Below, piece after piece: positions 25,696 through 34,257 of a stretch of 64,000 nucleotides of DNA. The notes under the pieces were generated by a model, which did no database searches, was not told the origin of the DNA, and worked only from the letters and a program-made list of their open reading frames with translations. Each line of letters starts with the position of its first letter. Within the stretch, counting starts at the first letter, position 1. Source of the DNA: Siccirubricoccus phaeus (lineage in GTDB: Bacteria > Pseudomonadota > Alphaproteobacteria > Acetobacterales > Acetobacteraceae); contig NZ_SRXO01000016.1 in the NCBI RefSeq assembly GCF_008360935.1, positions 1 through 64,000 of the forward strand, written 5' to 3'. The position numbers and the translations under genes are program-made.

Positions 25696-26538
25696 ATGAC
25701 CGAGACCATCGCCTTCCAGGGCCTGCCCGGGGCCTATTCGGACCTCGCCTGCCGCGCCGCCTATCCCGGCTGGGCCACCCTGCCCTGCCCGAGCTTCGAG
25801 GCGGCGATGGATGCGGTGCGGGACGGCCAGGCGAAGCTCGCCATGCTGCCCTGCGAGAACACCCTCGCCGGGCGGGTGCCGGACATCCACCGCCTGCTGC
25901 CGGAAAGCGGCCTTTCCGTGGTGGGGGAGCATTTCGAGCGGGTGGAGCACTGCCTGCTGGCGCCGAAGGGCGCGACGCTGGCCGGGCTGAAGCGGGCGCA
26001 TAGCCACCCGGTGGCGCTGGGCCAGGTGCGGCGCATCCTGAAGGAGCTGGCGCTGGAGCCGGTGATCGAGGCGGATACCGCCGGCGCCGCCGAGCTGATC
26101 GCCCGCCGCGGCGGCACGGAGGACGCCGCCATCGCCTCCGCCCTGGCGGCGGAGATCTACGGGCTGGAGATCCTCCGCCGCAACGTGGAGGACGCGCCGC
26201 ACAACACCACGCGCTTCTATGTCTGCGCGCTGGACAAGGCGCCGCCCTTCCGCGGCGAGTGCGTGACGACCTTCGTCTTCCGGGTGCGGAACATGCCGGC
26301 GGCGCTGTACAAGGCGCTGGGCGGCTTCGCCACGAACGGCGTGAACATGACGAAGCTGGAAAGCTACATGCTGGATGGCGAGTTCACCGCCACCCAATTC
26401 CTGGCCGATGTGGACGGCCACCCGGACGACCCGGCGCTGGCGCGGGCGCTGGAGGAACTGGCCTTCTTCTCCCGGGAACTGAAGGTACTGGGCGCCTATC
26501 CGGCGCACCCCTACCGGCGGGCGCATCGGGGCGGATAG
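25696..26538 (+). CDS. pheA: Prephenate dehydratase with ACT domain
   Basis: 280 aa. The catalytic PDT domain (about 4-180) has FQGLPGAYSDLACR, PCENTLAGRVPDIH and NTTRFYV, whose Thr-Arg-Phe is the catalytic motif. The ACT domain (about 195-272) binds phenylalanine. Its usual E-S-R-P motif reads L-E-S-Y-M here. The enzyme converts prephenate to phenylpyruvate for phenylalanine synthesis, with feedback control through ACT. It is a stand-alone dehydratase without chorismate mutase. Divergent from hisN. The upstream spacer contains CCCGCGC.TTTGCAC repeats whose meaning is unclear. Confidence 0.93.
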   Translation: MTETIAFQGLPGAYSDLACRAAYPGWATLPCPSFEAAMDAVRDGQAKLAMLPCENTLAGRVPDIHRLLPESGLSVVGEHFERVEHCLLAPKGATLAGLKRAHSHPVALGQVRRILKELALEPVIEADTAGAAELIARRGGTEDAAIASALAAEIYGLEILRRNVEDAPHNTTRFYVCALDKAPPFRGECVTTFVFRVRNMPAALYKALGGFATNGVNMTKLESYMLDGEFTATQFLADVDGHPDDPALARALEELAFFSRELKVLGAYPAHPYRRAHRGG

Positions 26539-26539
26539 G

Positions 26540-26656
26540 AGAGGGGCTTCGCCCCTCGCCCCGGCAGGAGGCGCTGCCTCCTGCACCTCCGCCGGGGGGT
26601 GGACCACCCCCCCGACCCCGGTCCAGGTTTGGACCCGTGGGTTGAACCGCGGACTC
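26540..26656. repeat. Family 1 repeat between convergent pheA and DUF2237 genes
   Basis: Palindromes GAGGGGC-TTC-GCCCCTC and GCAGGAGGC-GCT-GCCTCCTGC equivalents, then ACCACCCCCCCGACCCCGGTCC and TTTGGACCCGTGGGTTGAAC. The position between two stop codons suits a bidirectional terminator. Confidence 0.75.
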
Positions 26657-27067
26657 TCAAACCTCCGCCGCGTGCGCCTGCAGATCCTCCAGCCGGCACA
26701 CCTCCAGCGCTGCTTCATGCGTCGCTTCCAACGCCACCAGCGGCGCCTGGCCGGCTCGCCGCGCCTCCTCCCATCGCGCGGCGCAGAGACACCAGCGGTC
26801 GCCGGGCTGCAGGCCGGGGAAGCCGTATTCCGGCAGCGGGGTGGAGAGGTCGTTGCCGCGGGCCTTGGAGAAGGCCAGGAACTGCGCCGTCATCACCGCG
26901 CAGACCACATGCAGGCCGAGATCCTCCGGCCCGGTGTTGCAGCATCCGTCGCGGAAGAAGCCGGTCAGCGGCGCCACGGAGCAGGGCAGCAAGGGGCCGC
27001 CCAGCACGTTGCGCGCCGCCGGGCGCTCCTCCCGCCGGCGGCGGAATTCGGTGTCGTCGAGCGGCAT
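26657..27067 (-). CDS. DUF2237 family protein
   Basis: 136 aa. The sequence NVLGGPLLPCSVAPLTGFFRDGCCNTGPEDLG is followed by HVVCAVMTAQFLAFSKARGNDLSTPLPEYGFPGLQPGDRWCLCAARW. This is the near-invariant core of DUF2237, whose Cys/His residues suggest metal or redox chemistry. The biochemical role is unknown in the family. The ATG at 27067 gives the usual length; 27118 is possible. The C-terminus ends within ~15 bp of a family 1 repeat. Downstream of the secreted-protein gene with a 117-bp gap. Confidence 0.88.
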   Translation of the reverse strand: MPLDDTEFRRRREERPAARNVLGGPLLPCSVAPLTGFFRDGCCNTGPEDLGLHVVCAVMTAQFLAFSKARGNDLSTPLPEYGFPGLQPGDRWCLCAARWEEARRAGQAPLVALEATHEAALEVCRLEDLQAHAAEV

Positions 27068-27184
27068 GCGATGGCCTCGCGGCTGGGGGCAGGCCGCAGC
27101 CGGCAAAGCTGCGGCCACGGCATCCGGTACAGGCGCAGCATAGGCAGCGAGGGTGCCAGCGGCCAGCCTCGGGCCCGCGGCAGC

Positions 27185-27643
27185 CTATTCCTCCCGGCAT
27201 TCCGGCCGGGACAGCGGCCCGCCCGGCTGCACGGCCTGGTCGATCCGCGATCCGATATCGGCGATCCGGCGCAGCACCGCCTCGGTCGAGAGCGTGTTCA
27301 CCGGCGCGGCGGCGCATTCCTGCGCACCTGGCTGCCGTATCGGATCAGCATAGATTTCGCGTCTTGCGGCGAGAAAGCGCCGGTACTCCTCCCGCAGGAT
27401 CCCACCCTGGTCCTGGCCGGTGAGGCGGCTGGCATGCTCCGCCATCGCCTCCATCAATTGCCGGACGGCCAGCGCCACCTCAGGCTCGCGCTGGCCACAG
27501 GCCTCGCGCGCGGCCTGCATGTCGAGGACGAAGGTCGGCGCCAGCAGCAGCGCCTGCGGCGGGCTGCACCGCATCGCCGCCTGGGCCGCCGCCAGGGGCG
27601 CGGCCGCAGCCGCCAGAAGGGCGACGCGGCCAGCGCCCCGCAA
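27185..27643 (-). CDS. Hypothetical secreted protein
   Basis: 152 aa, family not recognised. A TTG start at 27643 gives a clean Sec signal peptide ([17 protein letters not shown]) followed by [11 protein letters not shown]. The mature part is helical with four Cys residues that could pair in the periplasm. The only ATG inside would remove the signal. It begins 5 bp after the pckA stop, so it is probably co-transcribed with pckA. GAGG is present but close to the start codon, so translation may depend on coupling to pckA. Confidence 0.6.
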   Translation of the reverse strand: MRGAGRVALLAAAAAPLAAAQAAMRCSPPQALLLAPTFVLDMQAAREACGQREPEVALAVRQLMEAMAEHASRLTGQDQGGILREEYRRFLAARREIYADPIRQPGAQECAAAPVNTLSTEAVLRRIADIGSRIDQAVQPGGPLSRPECREE

Positions 27644-27648
27644 GCGCC

Positions 27649-29244
27649 TCAGGCCGCCGCGCGGATGGCCGCCGCCTTCACCTCCTCGCTCACCGCGCCG
27701 GCAAAGGTCTCGAAATTCTTCTCGAACAGCCCCACCAGCTTCGTCGCCGTCGCGTCATAGGCCGCCTTGTCCGCCCAGGTCTCGCGCGGGTTCAGCACCT
27801 CGGCCGGCACGCCCGGCAGCGACTTCGGCATCATCAGGCCGAAGAAGGGGTCCTTCACGAACTCCACCTTCGCCAGGGAGCCATCCAGCGCCGCCCGCAG
27901 CAGGGCGCGGGTGTGATGGATGGACATGCGGCTGCCGGTGCCATAGGCGCCGCCGGTCCAGCCGGTATTCACCAGCCACACCTCGGCCCCGTCGCGGGCG
28001 ATCAGGCTCTCCAGCATCTTGCCGTAGACTTCCGGGTGCCGCGGCAGGAAGGGCGCGCCGAAGCAGGTGGAGAAGGTCGCCTGCGGCTCCTTCCCCAGCC
28101 CCTTCTCCGTCCCCGCCACGCGCGCGGTGTAGCCGGAGAGGAAGTGGTACATCGCCTGGGCCGGCGTCAGCTTGGCGATCGGCGGCAGCACGCCGAAGGC
28201 ATCCGCCGTCAGCATCACCACGTTCTTCGGCTTGCCGGCCTGCCCGCCCGCCACCGTGTTCGGGATGTATTCCAGCGGGTAGCAGGAGCGGGTGTTCTCC
28301 GTCAGCGCCGCGTCGTCCAGGTCCAGATTGCCCAGCGCGTCCGCCACCACATTCTCCAGCACCGCGCCGAAGCGGTGGGAGGCGGCCCAGATCTGCGGCT
28401 CCTGCTGCTGGTCCAGGCGGATCACCTTGGCGTAGCAGCCGCCCTCGAAATTGAAGACGCCATGGTCGGACCAGCCATGCTCGTCATCGCCGATGAGCTG
28501 CCGCTCCGGGTCGCTGCTCAGCGTCGTCTTGCCGGTGCCGGAGAGGCCGAAGAACAGCGCGGTGTCGCCATTGCGGCCGACATTGGCGCTGCAATGCATC
28601 GGCAGCACGCCGCGCGCCGGCAGCAGCCAGTTCATCACCGTGAAGATGCTCTTCTTCACCTCGCCGGCATAGGAGGTGCCGGCGATCAGGATGGTCTTCG
28701 CCGCGAAGGAGAGGGCGATGCAGGTGCTGCTGCGGCAGCCATCCACCGCCGGGTCGGCCTCGTATTCCGGGGCGTGCAGGATGGTGTAGTCCGGCTCGAA
28801 CCCGTCGAGCTCCGCGCGCGGCGGCCGGATGAACATGTTGCGGGCGAAGAGGGCATGCCAGGCATTGGTGGTGACCAGCCGCACCTTGATGCGGTGCGCC
28901 GGGTCGGCGCCGGCATAGAGATCCTCGGTGAACAGCACCGGCCGGGCGCCGAGCCAGCTCCGGACCTTCGCGGCCAGGCCGCGGAATTTCTCCGGTGCCA
29001 TGGGCTGGTTGATCTTGCCCCACCAGACCTGGTCGTGGACCTCGGGGTCGTCGACGACGAATTTGTCCTGGACGGAACGGCCGGTATGCACCCCGGTGAC
29101 GGCGATGAAGGCGCCATCGGCGGAAAGCCGGCCCTCGCCCCGCTGCAGGGCGAAGGCCACCAGCCCGGCGGCGGTCAGGTTGGCATGGACGGTACCGCCA
29201 GAGGCGATTCCGGTACCGGCAAGGGCGGGCTGGGGAGACGACAT
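27649..29244 (-). CDS. pckA: Phosphoenolpyruvate carboxykinase (ATP)
   Basis: 531 aa, normal for the ATP-type enzyme. Converts oxaloacetate plus ATP to PEP, the first committed step of gluconeogenesis, in the cytosol. Motifs: [11 protein letters not shown] (P-loop, about 233-243), [23 protein letters not shown] (metal and substrate site, 251 onward) and [12 protein letters not shown] near residue 51. The ATG at 29244 is preceded by CCGGAGG at ideal spacing. A promoter with an overlapping dyad is visible at 29280-29324. Downstream lies a small secreted-protein gene. ChvI/ChvG lie close by, as in Rhizobiales, where this two-component system controls pckA. Confidence 0.97.
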   Translation of the reverse strand: MSSPQPALAGTGIASGGTVHANLTAAGLVAFALQRGEGRLSADGAFIAVTGVHTGRSVQDKFVVDDPEVHDQVWWGKINQPMAPEKFRGLAAKVRSWLGARPVLFTEDLYAGADPAHRIKVRLVTTNAWHALFARNMFIRPPRAELDGFEPDYTILHAPEYEADPAVDGCRSSTCIALSFAAKTILIAGTSYAGEVKKSIFTVMNWLLPARGVLPMHCSANVGRNGDTALFFGLSGTGKTTLSSDPERQLIGDDEHGWSDHGVFNFEGGCYAKVIRLDQQQEPQIWAASHRFGAVLENVVADALGNLDLDDAALTENTRSCYPLEYIPNTVAGGQAGKPKNVVMLTADAFGVLPPIAKLTPAQAMYHFLSGYTARVAGTEKGLGKEPQATFSTCFGAPFLPRHPEVYGKMLESLIARDGAEVWLVNTGWTGGAYGTGSRMSIHHTRALLRAALDGSLAKVEFVKDPFFGLMMPKSLPGVPAEVLNPRETWADKAAYDATATKLVGLFEKNFETFAGAVSEEVKAAAIRAAA

Positions 29245-29279
29245 TCCAAACCTCCGGATGAGGGCGCGCGTCGCGGGAT

Positions 29280-29324
29280 CGCCTTAAAGATAGACAATTT
29301 TAAGGCGCCGGCCGGGCAGGTCAA
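29280..29324 (-). promoter_or_regulatory. pckA promoter with dyad overlapping the -10
   Basis: On the minus strand TTGACC (29319-29324) is separated by 16 bp from TAAAAT (29297-29302), a good sigma-70 pair. An inverted repeat CGCCTTAAA / TTTAAGGCG (29280-29288 and 29299-29307) overlaps the -10 and the start-point region, as an operator would. It could alternatively terminate the upstream HugZ-like gene, although no T-tract follows. Confidence 0.6.
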
Positions 29325-29346
29325 TGCAACCCCGCGTCAACCTTTG

Positions 29347-30096
29347 TCAGGGTGGGTCGGTTGCCTGCGCTCCGGGCGCGGCGGCCGCCCGGGCCGCCTT
29401 GCTGGCGGCCACCAGCGCCTGCCGCACCCCGGCAGCATCCGCGACCGGGGCGGGAAAGGCCAGACGCAGCACCTGCTCCGCCATCACGAATTCGGCACCG
29501 TCCACGTCCAGCGCGGACATGCGCCAGGGGCCTTCCGCCCCGCCCAGCAGCCGGGTGCAGATCAGCGCCACGGCCTCTGCATGGTCGGCATTCATATGCG
29601 CCAATATGCCGGCCTCGGCCGCCGCCAGCGCCGCCACCGCCGCCGGGTCCGGCTGCAATTGCGCCAGCTTCAGCCTGGTGGCGCGGGCGAAGCCGCCCAC
29701 CAGCATCGCCCCGCCCGGCGCCACCCGCCACAGGGCGAAATCGGCGAAATCCGCATAGAGCGCAGCATAGGGGTGGCGGGCCAGGAAGCGCGCCCGCAGC
29801 CCCGGCAGCTCCGCCTCCGGCACCGGCGCCGCCAGCCCGGTCAGCGTCACCCTGGGCGCGGTCTGCGGGTTGGGCCCGGCCGGCGGCCCGGCGAAGAGCA
29901 GGGCGCAGCGCGGCTCCGCCCGGAGCTGCCTGGTATGCTCGGAGAGCGAAGAGAGCAGCAGCAGCGGCGAGAGGTCCGGCGCCAGGGCGGGCGTCACCAG
30001 GCTGGCGAAGGGCTGGCCCGCCGATTGGGTCGCCAGGGTGGCGGCAGCCGCTGCCCGCATCACCCGCCGTGCCGCGAAGCCCGGATCCTCGCCCAT
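29347..30096 (-). CDS. HugZ-like pyridoxamine-phosphate-oxidase-fold protein with DUF2470 domain
   Basis: 249 aa from the ATG at 30096, which follows GGGGAGAAGG. The N-terminal FMN-binding split barrel (about 12-150) has [19 protein letters not shown] and [25 protein letters not shown]. The C-terminal DUF2470 domain includes [13 protein letters not shown]. Proteins of this layout bind FMN or heme, and some degrade heme (HugZ). The activity here cannot be decided from sequence. It is divergent from chvI and lies upstream of pckA on the same strand, though pckA has its own promoter. A longer start at 30129 is less well supported. Confidence 0.85.
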   Translation of the reverse strand: MGEDPGFAARRVMRAAAAATLATQSAGQPFASLVTPALAPDLSPLLLLSSLSEHTRQLRAEPRCALLFAGPPAGPNPQTAPRVTLTGLAAPVPEAELPGLRARFLARHPYAALYADFADFALWRVAPGGAMLVGGFARATRLKLAQLQPDPAAVAALAAAEAGILAHMNADHAEAVALICTRLLGGAEGPWRMSALDVDGAEFVMAEQVLRLAFPAPVADAAGVRQALVAASKAARAAAAPGAQATDPP

Positions 30097-30225
30097 CCCA
30101 GCCTTCTCCCCGGATGCTTCCCCTGGCACTCACCCCCCATGGGGTGTGCCACAATCCCGCACCATATCCCGTGCAGACTCCGCCGACAGGGGCCGCCTGC
30201 CCGCCCCAGGAGAGAGACCGAGACC

Positions 30226-30927
30226 ATGCCCGCCACGATCGCCCTGGTGGATGACGACCGCAACATCCTCACCTCCGTCTCGATGACGCTGGAGCAGGAA
30301 GGGTTCCAGGTGCGCACCTACACGGATGGCGAAAGCGCCCTGCAAGGGCTGCTCGCCCGCCCCGCCGACCTCGCGGTGCTGGACATCAAGATGCCCCGCA
30401 TGGACGGGATGGAGCTGCTGCAGCGCCTCCGCCAGCGCAGCGCCATGCCGGTGGTGTTCCTGACCTCCAAGGATGAGGAGGTGGATGAGCTGATGGGGCT
30501 GCGCCTCGGCGCCGATGACTACATCACCAAGCCCTTCAGCCAGCGCCTGCTGCTGGAGCGGATCCGCGCCCTGCTGCGCCGCAACGAGGCGAGCCGCGCC
30601 GAGGGCAGCGGCCAGCCCGCCGGCGGCATCATCCATCGCGGCGACCTGGTGCTGGACGAGACCAAGCACACCTGCACCTGGAAGGGTCACGACATCCAGC
30701 TCACCGTCACGGAATTCCTGCTGGTGAAGGCCCTGGCCCAGCGCCCGGGCATGGTGAAGAATCGCGACCAGCTCATCGACGCCGCCTATGGCGAGAACAT
30801 CTATGTCGATGACCGGACGATCGACAGCCATGTGAAGCGGGTGCGCAAGAAATTCCGCCAGGCGGATGATGATTTCGCCCAGATCGAGACGTTGTACGGC
30901 ATCGGCTACCGCTACAAGGAAAGCTGA
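30226..30927 (+). CDS. chvI: Two-component response regulator ChvI (OmpR/PhoB type)
   Basis: 233 aa. Receiver domain (5-120) with acidic pocket D9-D11, phospho-acceptor Asp53 in [11 protein letters not shown] and Lys102 in YITKPF. The C-terminal winged helix (about 140-230) contains [57 protein letters not shown], very typical of ChvI. The start follows CCAGGAGAGAG. With ChvG it controls envelope, acid-response and central-carbon genes in alphaproteobacteria. chvG begins 32 bp downstream; pckA is nearby on the other strand. Confidence 0.94.
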   Translation: MPATIALVDDDRNILTSVSMTLEQEGFQVRTYTDGESALQGLLARPADLAVLDIKMPRMDGMELLQRLRQRSAMPVVFLTSKDEEVDELMGLRLGADDYITKPFSQRLLLERIRALLRRNEASRAEGSGQPAGGIIHRGDLVLDETKHTCTWKGHDIQLTVTEFLLVKALAQRPGMVKNRDQLIDAAYGENIYVDDRTIDSHVKRVRKKFRQADDDFAQIETLYGIGYRYKES

Positions 30928-30959
30928 GCGGCCCCTTCCGGGCCGTGCAGGACACGTGA

Positions 30960-32678
30960 ATGCCCGATATCGGCGTAGCGCGGGAGGTGACGCAGGCCGA
31001 CCCGCCGGTGGTGCGGCAGCGGCGGCGCTGGGTCTCGCCCCTGCTGCGGCGCATCCTGCTGCTGAACGTGCTGCCGCCGGCGCTGCTGGCCGCCGCCATG
31101 CTCTATCTGGACCAGTACCAGAACGGGCTGCTGGCGGCCGAGGTGGAGGCGCTGCGCACCCAGGCCCGCATCTATGCCGGCGCCATCGCCGAGGCGGCGA
31201 CCCGCATCCAGGATGACCGGGCGGTGCTGGTGCCGGAAGCCTCCCGCCCGCTGCTGCGGCGGCTGGTCGATCCCTCGCCCAACACCCAGGCGAAGCTGTT
31301 CGACAATACCGGCCTGGTGGTGGCGGACAGCCGGGTGCGGGAAGGGCCGGCCGGCGCCGTCGTCACCCAGCCCCTGCCGCCGCCGGAGCCGCGCGGCGCC
31401 TTCTCCGCCGGCGTGGCCGGGCTGTATGACCGGGTGCTCGGCATCCTGCCCCGGGCGCTGCTGCGCCACGACGTCCGGAACGATGTCTTCGTCGACCAGA
31501 CGCCGGACGCGCCTTCCTTCGACTGGCAGCCGGAATTCGGCGCGCCGAGCAACCAGGGCGCCGGCAATGACCGGCGGGAGGAATTGCGCCTGGCGCTGGA
31601 AGGCGGCGTCCGCCCCTATATCCGCCGCACCTCGGATGGCCGGCTGCTGGTCTCGGTGGCGGAGCCGGCGCGGCGGGCCAACCAGTCGGTCGGCATCGTG
31701 CTGCTGACGCGGGAAGCGCGGGAGGTGGACCGCCGGCTCTTCGAGATCCGTGCCAGCGTGCTCGGCATCTTCGGCATCGCGCTGGTGGTCACCGTGGCGC
31801 TGTCCTTCTACCTGGCGCAGACCCTTGCCAACCCGATCATGCAGCTCGCCGGTGCCACGGCGGCGATGCGCCAGGGCGAGGGGCGGAGCGGCAGCGTTCC
31901 CGCCCCCCTGCTGGCGCGGGAGGATGAGATCGGCATCCTGGCGCGGGACCTGCAGGCCTCGGCCCGCGCCCTCTGGGCCCGGATCGACACCAATGAGCGC
32001 TTCGCCGCCGATGTGGCGCATGAGCTGCGCAACCCGCTGACCAGCGTGCGCTCGGCCATCGAGACGCTGCGGCGGATCGAAAACCCGGAGCAGCAGAAGC
32101 GGCTGCTGGCCATCATCGCCGAGGATGCGGTCAGGATGGACCGGCTGATCGCCGATATCGCCGATTCCTCGCGGGTGGATGCGGAGCTGTCCCGCACCGT
32201 CGCGGTGAAGGTGGATGTGGCGCCCATCCTCTCGACCCTGGCCGAGCTGCACAATGCGACGCGGGATGGCGAGGAGGCGCCGACCGTCCAGCTCGAGGCT
32301 CCGGCGGAGGGGCTGGTGGTGCGCGGGGTGGAGGGGCGGCTGGTGCAGGTTTTTCGCAACCTGCTGGGCAATGCGCTCTCCTTCAGCCCGGCCAGCGGCA
32401 CGGTCCGGGTACGGGCGCGCCGCGCCGGCGGCGAGGTGGAGGTGGTGGTGGAGGATGAGGGCCCCGGCATTCCCGAAGCCAAGCTGGAGGGCATCTTCGA
32501 GCGCTTCTATTCCGAGCGCCCGCGCGGCGAGCGCTTCGGCCAGCATTCCGGGCTGGGGCTTTCCATCAGCCGGCAGATCGTGGAGGGGCTGCATGGCCGC
32601 ATCGCCGCGGAGAACCGGCGCGATGCGGAGGGCAAGGTGCTGGGGGCGCGCTTCGTGGTGCGGCTGCCAGCGGGGTGA
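30960..32678 (+). CDS. chvG: Sensor histidine kinase ChvG
   Basis: 572 aa. Two transmembrane helices (about 28-48 and 265-285) flank a ~215-residue periplasmic sensor. A HAMP linker follows, then HisKA with His353 in VAHELRNPLTSVRSAIETL. HATPase motifs are VFRNLLGNALSFSP (N box), DEGPGIPE (G1) and HSGLGLSISRQI (G2). The N-terminal LLRRILLLNVLPPALLAAAMLYLDQYQNGLL matches ChvG/ExoS. It phosphorylates ChvI in response to acid or envelope stress. In rhizobia the kinase gene is usually followed by hprK and PTS genes; here DUF423 and rlmM follow instead. Confidence 0.94.
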   Translation: MPDIGVAREVTQADPPVVRQRRRWVSPLLRRILLLNVLPPALLAAAMLYLDQYQNGLLAAEVEALRTQARIYAGAIAEAATRIQDDRAVLVPEASRPLLRRLVDPSPNTQAKLFDNTGLVVADSRVREGPAGAVVTQPLPPPEPRGAFSAGVAGLYDRVLGILPRALLRHDVRNDVFVDQTPDAPSFDWQPEFGAPSNQGAGNDRREELRLALEGGVRPYIRRTSDGRLLVSVAEPARRANQSVGIVLLTREAREVDRRLFEIRASVLGIFGIALVVTVALSFYLAQTLANPIMQLAGATAAMRQGEGRSGSVPAPLLAREDEIGILARDLQASARALWARIDTNERFAADVAHELRNPLTSVRSAIETLRRIENPEQQKRLLAIIAEDAVRMDRLIADIADSSRVDAELSRTVAVKVDVAPILSTLAELHNATRDGEEAPTVQLEAPAEGLVVRGVEGRLVQVFRNLLGNALSFSPASGTVRVRARRAGGEVEVVVEDEGPGIPEAKLEGIFERFYSERPRGERFGQHSGLGLSISRQIVEGLHGRIAAENRRDAEGKVLGARFVVRLPAG

Positions 32679-32765
32679 GGACGTGGGGTGAGGACGTGGG
32701 GGCAGGATTGCGGGCAAGGCGGCGGCAGTCGCCATTTGCCGCTGCACGGGCTACTCCTCCCTCCC

Positions 32766-33134
32766 ATGTACCGCTTCTGGATCCTCCTCGCCGCCCTGCT
32801 GGGTCTCACCGCCGTCGGCCTCGCCGCCTGGGCGGCGCATGGCGCGCAATCCGCGCTGGATGAGGTGCATCTCGCCATGCTGGGCCGCGGGCTGCAGATG
32901 CAGGGCTGGCACGCCTTGGCGCTGTTCGGTGCCGCGCTCTGGGCGGAGCGGCGGGGCGGGGTGCTGCCGCATCTCGCCGCCGCCGGCTTCGGCCTCGGCG
33001 CGGTGCTGTTCTGCGGCGCCGTCTACAGCCATGCGGTGTTCGACGTCTCGCTCGGCCGGGTGGCGCCGATCGGCGGCACCACGCTGATGCTGGGCTGGGC
33101 GCTGCTGGGCGTCTCGGCCCTGGTCCGGCGGTGA
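32766..33134 (+). CDS. DUF423 family membrane protein
   Basis: 122 aa, four hydrophobic segments: the N-terminal FWILLAALLGLTAVGLAAWAA, ALALFGAALWA, LAAAGFGLGAVLFCGAVYS and IGGTTLMLGWALLGVSALV. The A-A-H-G after helix 1, GWHALALF, and the YSHAVF and G-R-V-A-P-I-G-G-T motifs fit DUF423. The family is a small inner-membrane protein of unknown function, often next to rlmM, as here. Its TGA overlaps the GTG start of rlmM by 4 bp. A short direct duplication (GGGTGAGGACGTGG) lies just upstream at about 32674-32703. The start at 32766 has no clear ribosome binding site. Confidence 0.82.
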   Translation: MYRFWILLAALLGLTAVGLAAWAAHGAQSALDEVHLAMLGRGLQMQGWHALALFGAALWAERRGGVLPHLAAAGFGLGAVLFCGAVYSHAVFDVSLGRVAPIGGTTLMLGWALLGVSALVRR

Positions 33135-34045
33135 TCGGCGCCGCCTATCTGGCGGATACGGGCTTCGAGGCACCGCTGGCCGAGGAGCTGGCCCTTGCCG
33201 GCCGCAGCATCGCCGCCTGGCATGGCCGCCTCGCCCTTTCGCCGGAGCCGCCGCACCCCGCCATCTGGGCGCTGGAGAGCTGGACGGCGCCGGTGGAGCT
33301 GCCCGCCCCCTCGGTGAAGGCGGCGGCGGATGCGCTGCGTGGCATCCAGCGCAATTGGGCGCTCTACGCCGCCGGCCACCACCGCCGCGCGGCGCTGATC
33401 GAAGCGCGGCTGCCGCCGGTGAAGGCCCGCCCCCTGCGCTTCCCGGAGCCGGCCCCGACCGGCCATCTCGGCGCCTGGACGCTGCTGGCGCCGGACCTGC
33501 TGCTGGCCTCCCCGTCCAAGACCAGCCCCTTCGTGAACGGCGCCGTCGCCTTCGAGGAAGACCGCACGGGCCCCCCCTCCCGCGCCTATCTGAAATTATG
33601 GGAGGCGCTGACCCGCGCCGGGCGCTGGCCGGCTCCGGGCGAGACCTGCCTCGATCTCGGCGCCGCGCCGGGCGGCTGGAGCTGGGCGCTGGCCCGGCTC
33701 GGCGCCCGGGTCATCGCCGTGGACAAGGCGCCGCTGGACCCCGAAGTGGCCGCCCTGCCGAATGTCGAGCAGCGGCAGGAGAGCGCCTTCGCGCTCGATC
33801 CGCGCGAGATGCCGCCGGTCGATTGGCTGTTCAGCGACGTCATCTGCTACCCGGCCCGGCTGCTGGCCCTGGTGCGGCGCTGGCTGGAGGCAGGGCGGGC
33901 GCGGCATGTCTGCTGCACCATCAAGTACCAGGGGGAGACCGACCATGCGGTGACGGCGGAATTCGCCGCCATCCCCGGCGCCCGCCTGTTCCACGGCGCC
34001 CACAACAAGCATGAGGCGATGTTCCTCCTGCTGGGCGAGGGCTGA
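33131..34045 (+). CDS. rlmM: 23S rRNA 2'-O-ribose methyltransferase RlmM-like
   Basis: 304 aa from a GTG that overlaps the DUF423 stop. The catalytic half carries SAM motif I (CLDLGAAPGGWSWALARLGARVIAVD), an Asp in LFSDVICYPARLL and a Lys in CCTIKYQG, which fit the FtsJ-type K-D-K-E tetrad. The N-terminal ~130 residues hold a THUMP-like RNA-binding region (KTSPFVNGAVAFEED just before the catalytic part). E. coli RlmM methylates C2498. The orthology is likely but not certain. Ends shortly before an AT-richer gap. Confidence 0.85.
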   Translation: MIGAAYLADTGFEAPLAEELALAGRSIAAWHGRLALSPEPPHPAIWALESWTAPVELPAPSVKAAADALRGIQRNWALYAAGHHRRAALIEARLPPVKARPLRFPEPAPTGHLGAWTLLAPDLLLASPSKTSPFVNGAVAFEEDRTGPPSRAYLKLWEALTRAGRWPAPGETCLDLGAAPGGWSWALARLGARVIAVDKAPLDPEVAALPNVEQRQESAFALDPREMPPVDWLFSDVICYPARLLALVRRWLEAGRARHVCCTIKYQGETDHAVTAEFAAIPGARLFHGAHNKHEAMFLLLGEG

Positions 34046-34059
34046 GCCCTACCGGGTGC

Positions 34060-34257
34060 GACGCTGCCCGGCCGGCTCGACACGCGTCCGAACGTCGGCT
34101 CATGGTAAGCCGGGCTTTGCAATATTGCCGCCCTGAACGTTAATTCCCATTAATATCAAGATTACCTACTCAACATATTCATGAATTCAAAACCCCCGCC
34201 CTTGCTGCTTACGATATTTTAGCTTCCACTAAAGCCAGCCAATCGGGGAAACGCACC
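34060..34257 (+). promoter_or_regulatory. AT-rich upstream region of the RTX-like gene
   Basis: About 200 bp markedly richer in A/T than its surroundings. It contains the dyad TTAAT-TCCC-ATTAA (34140-34153). Possible promoter hexamers are TTGCAA (near 34118) and TTAATT (near 34140), spaced about 17 bp. AT-rich islands like this often attract nucleoid proteins. No ORF is supported. Confidence 0.45.
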
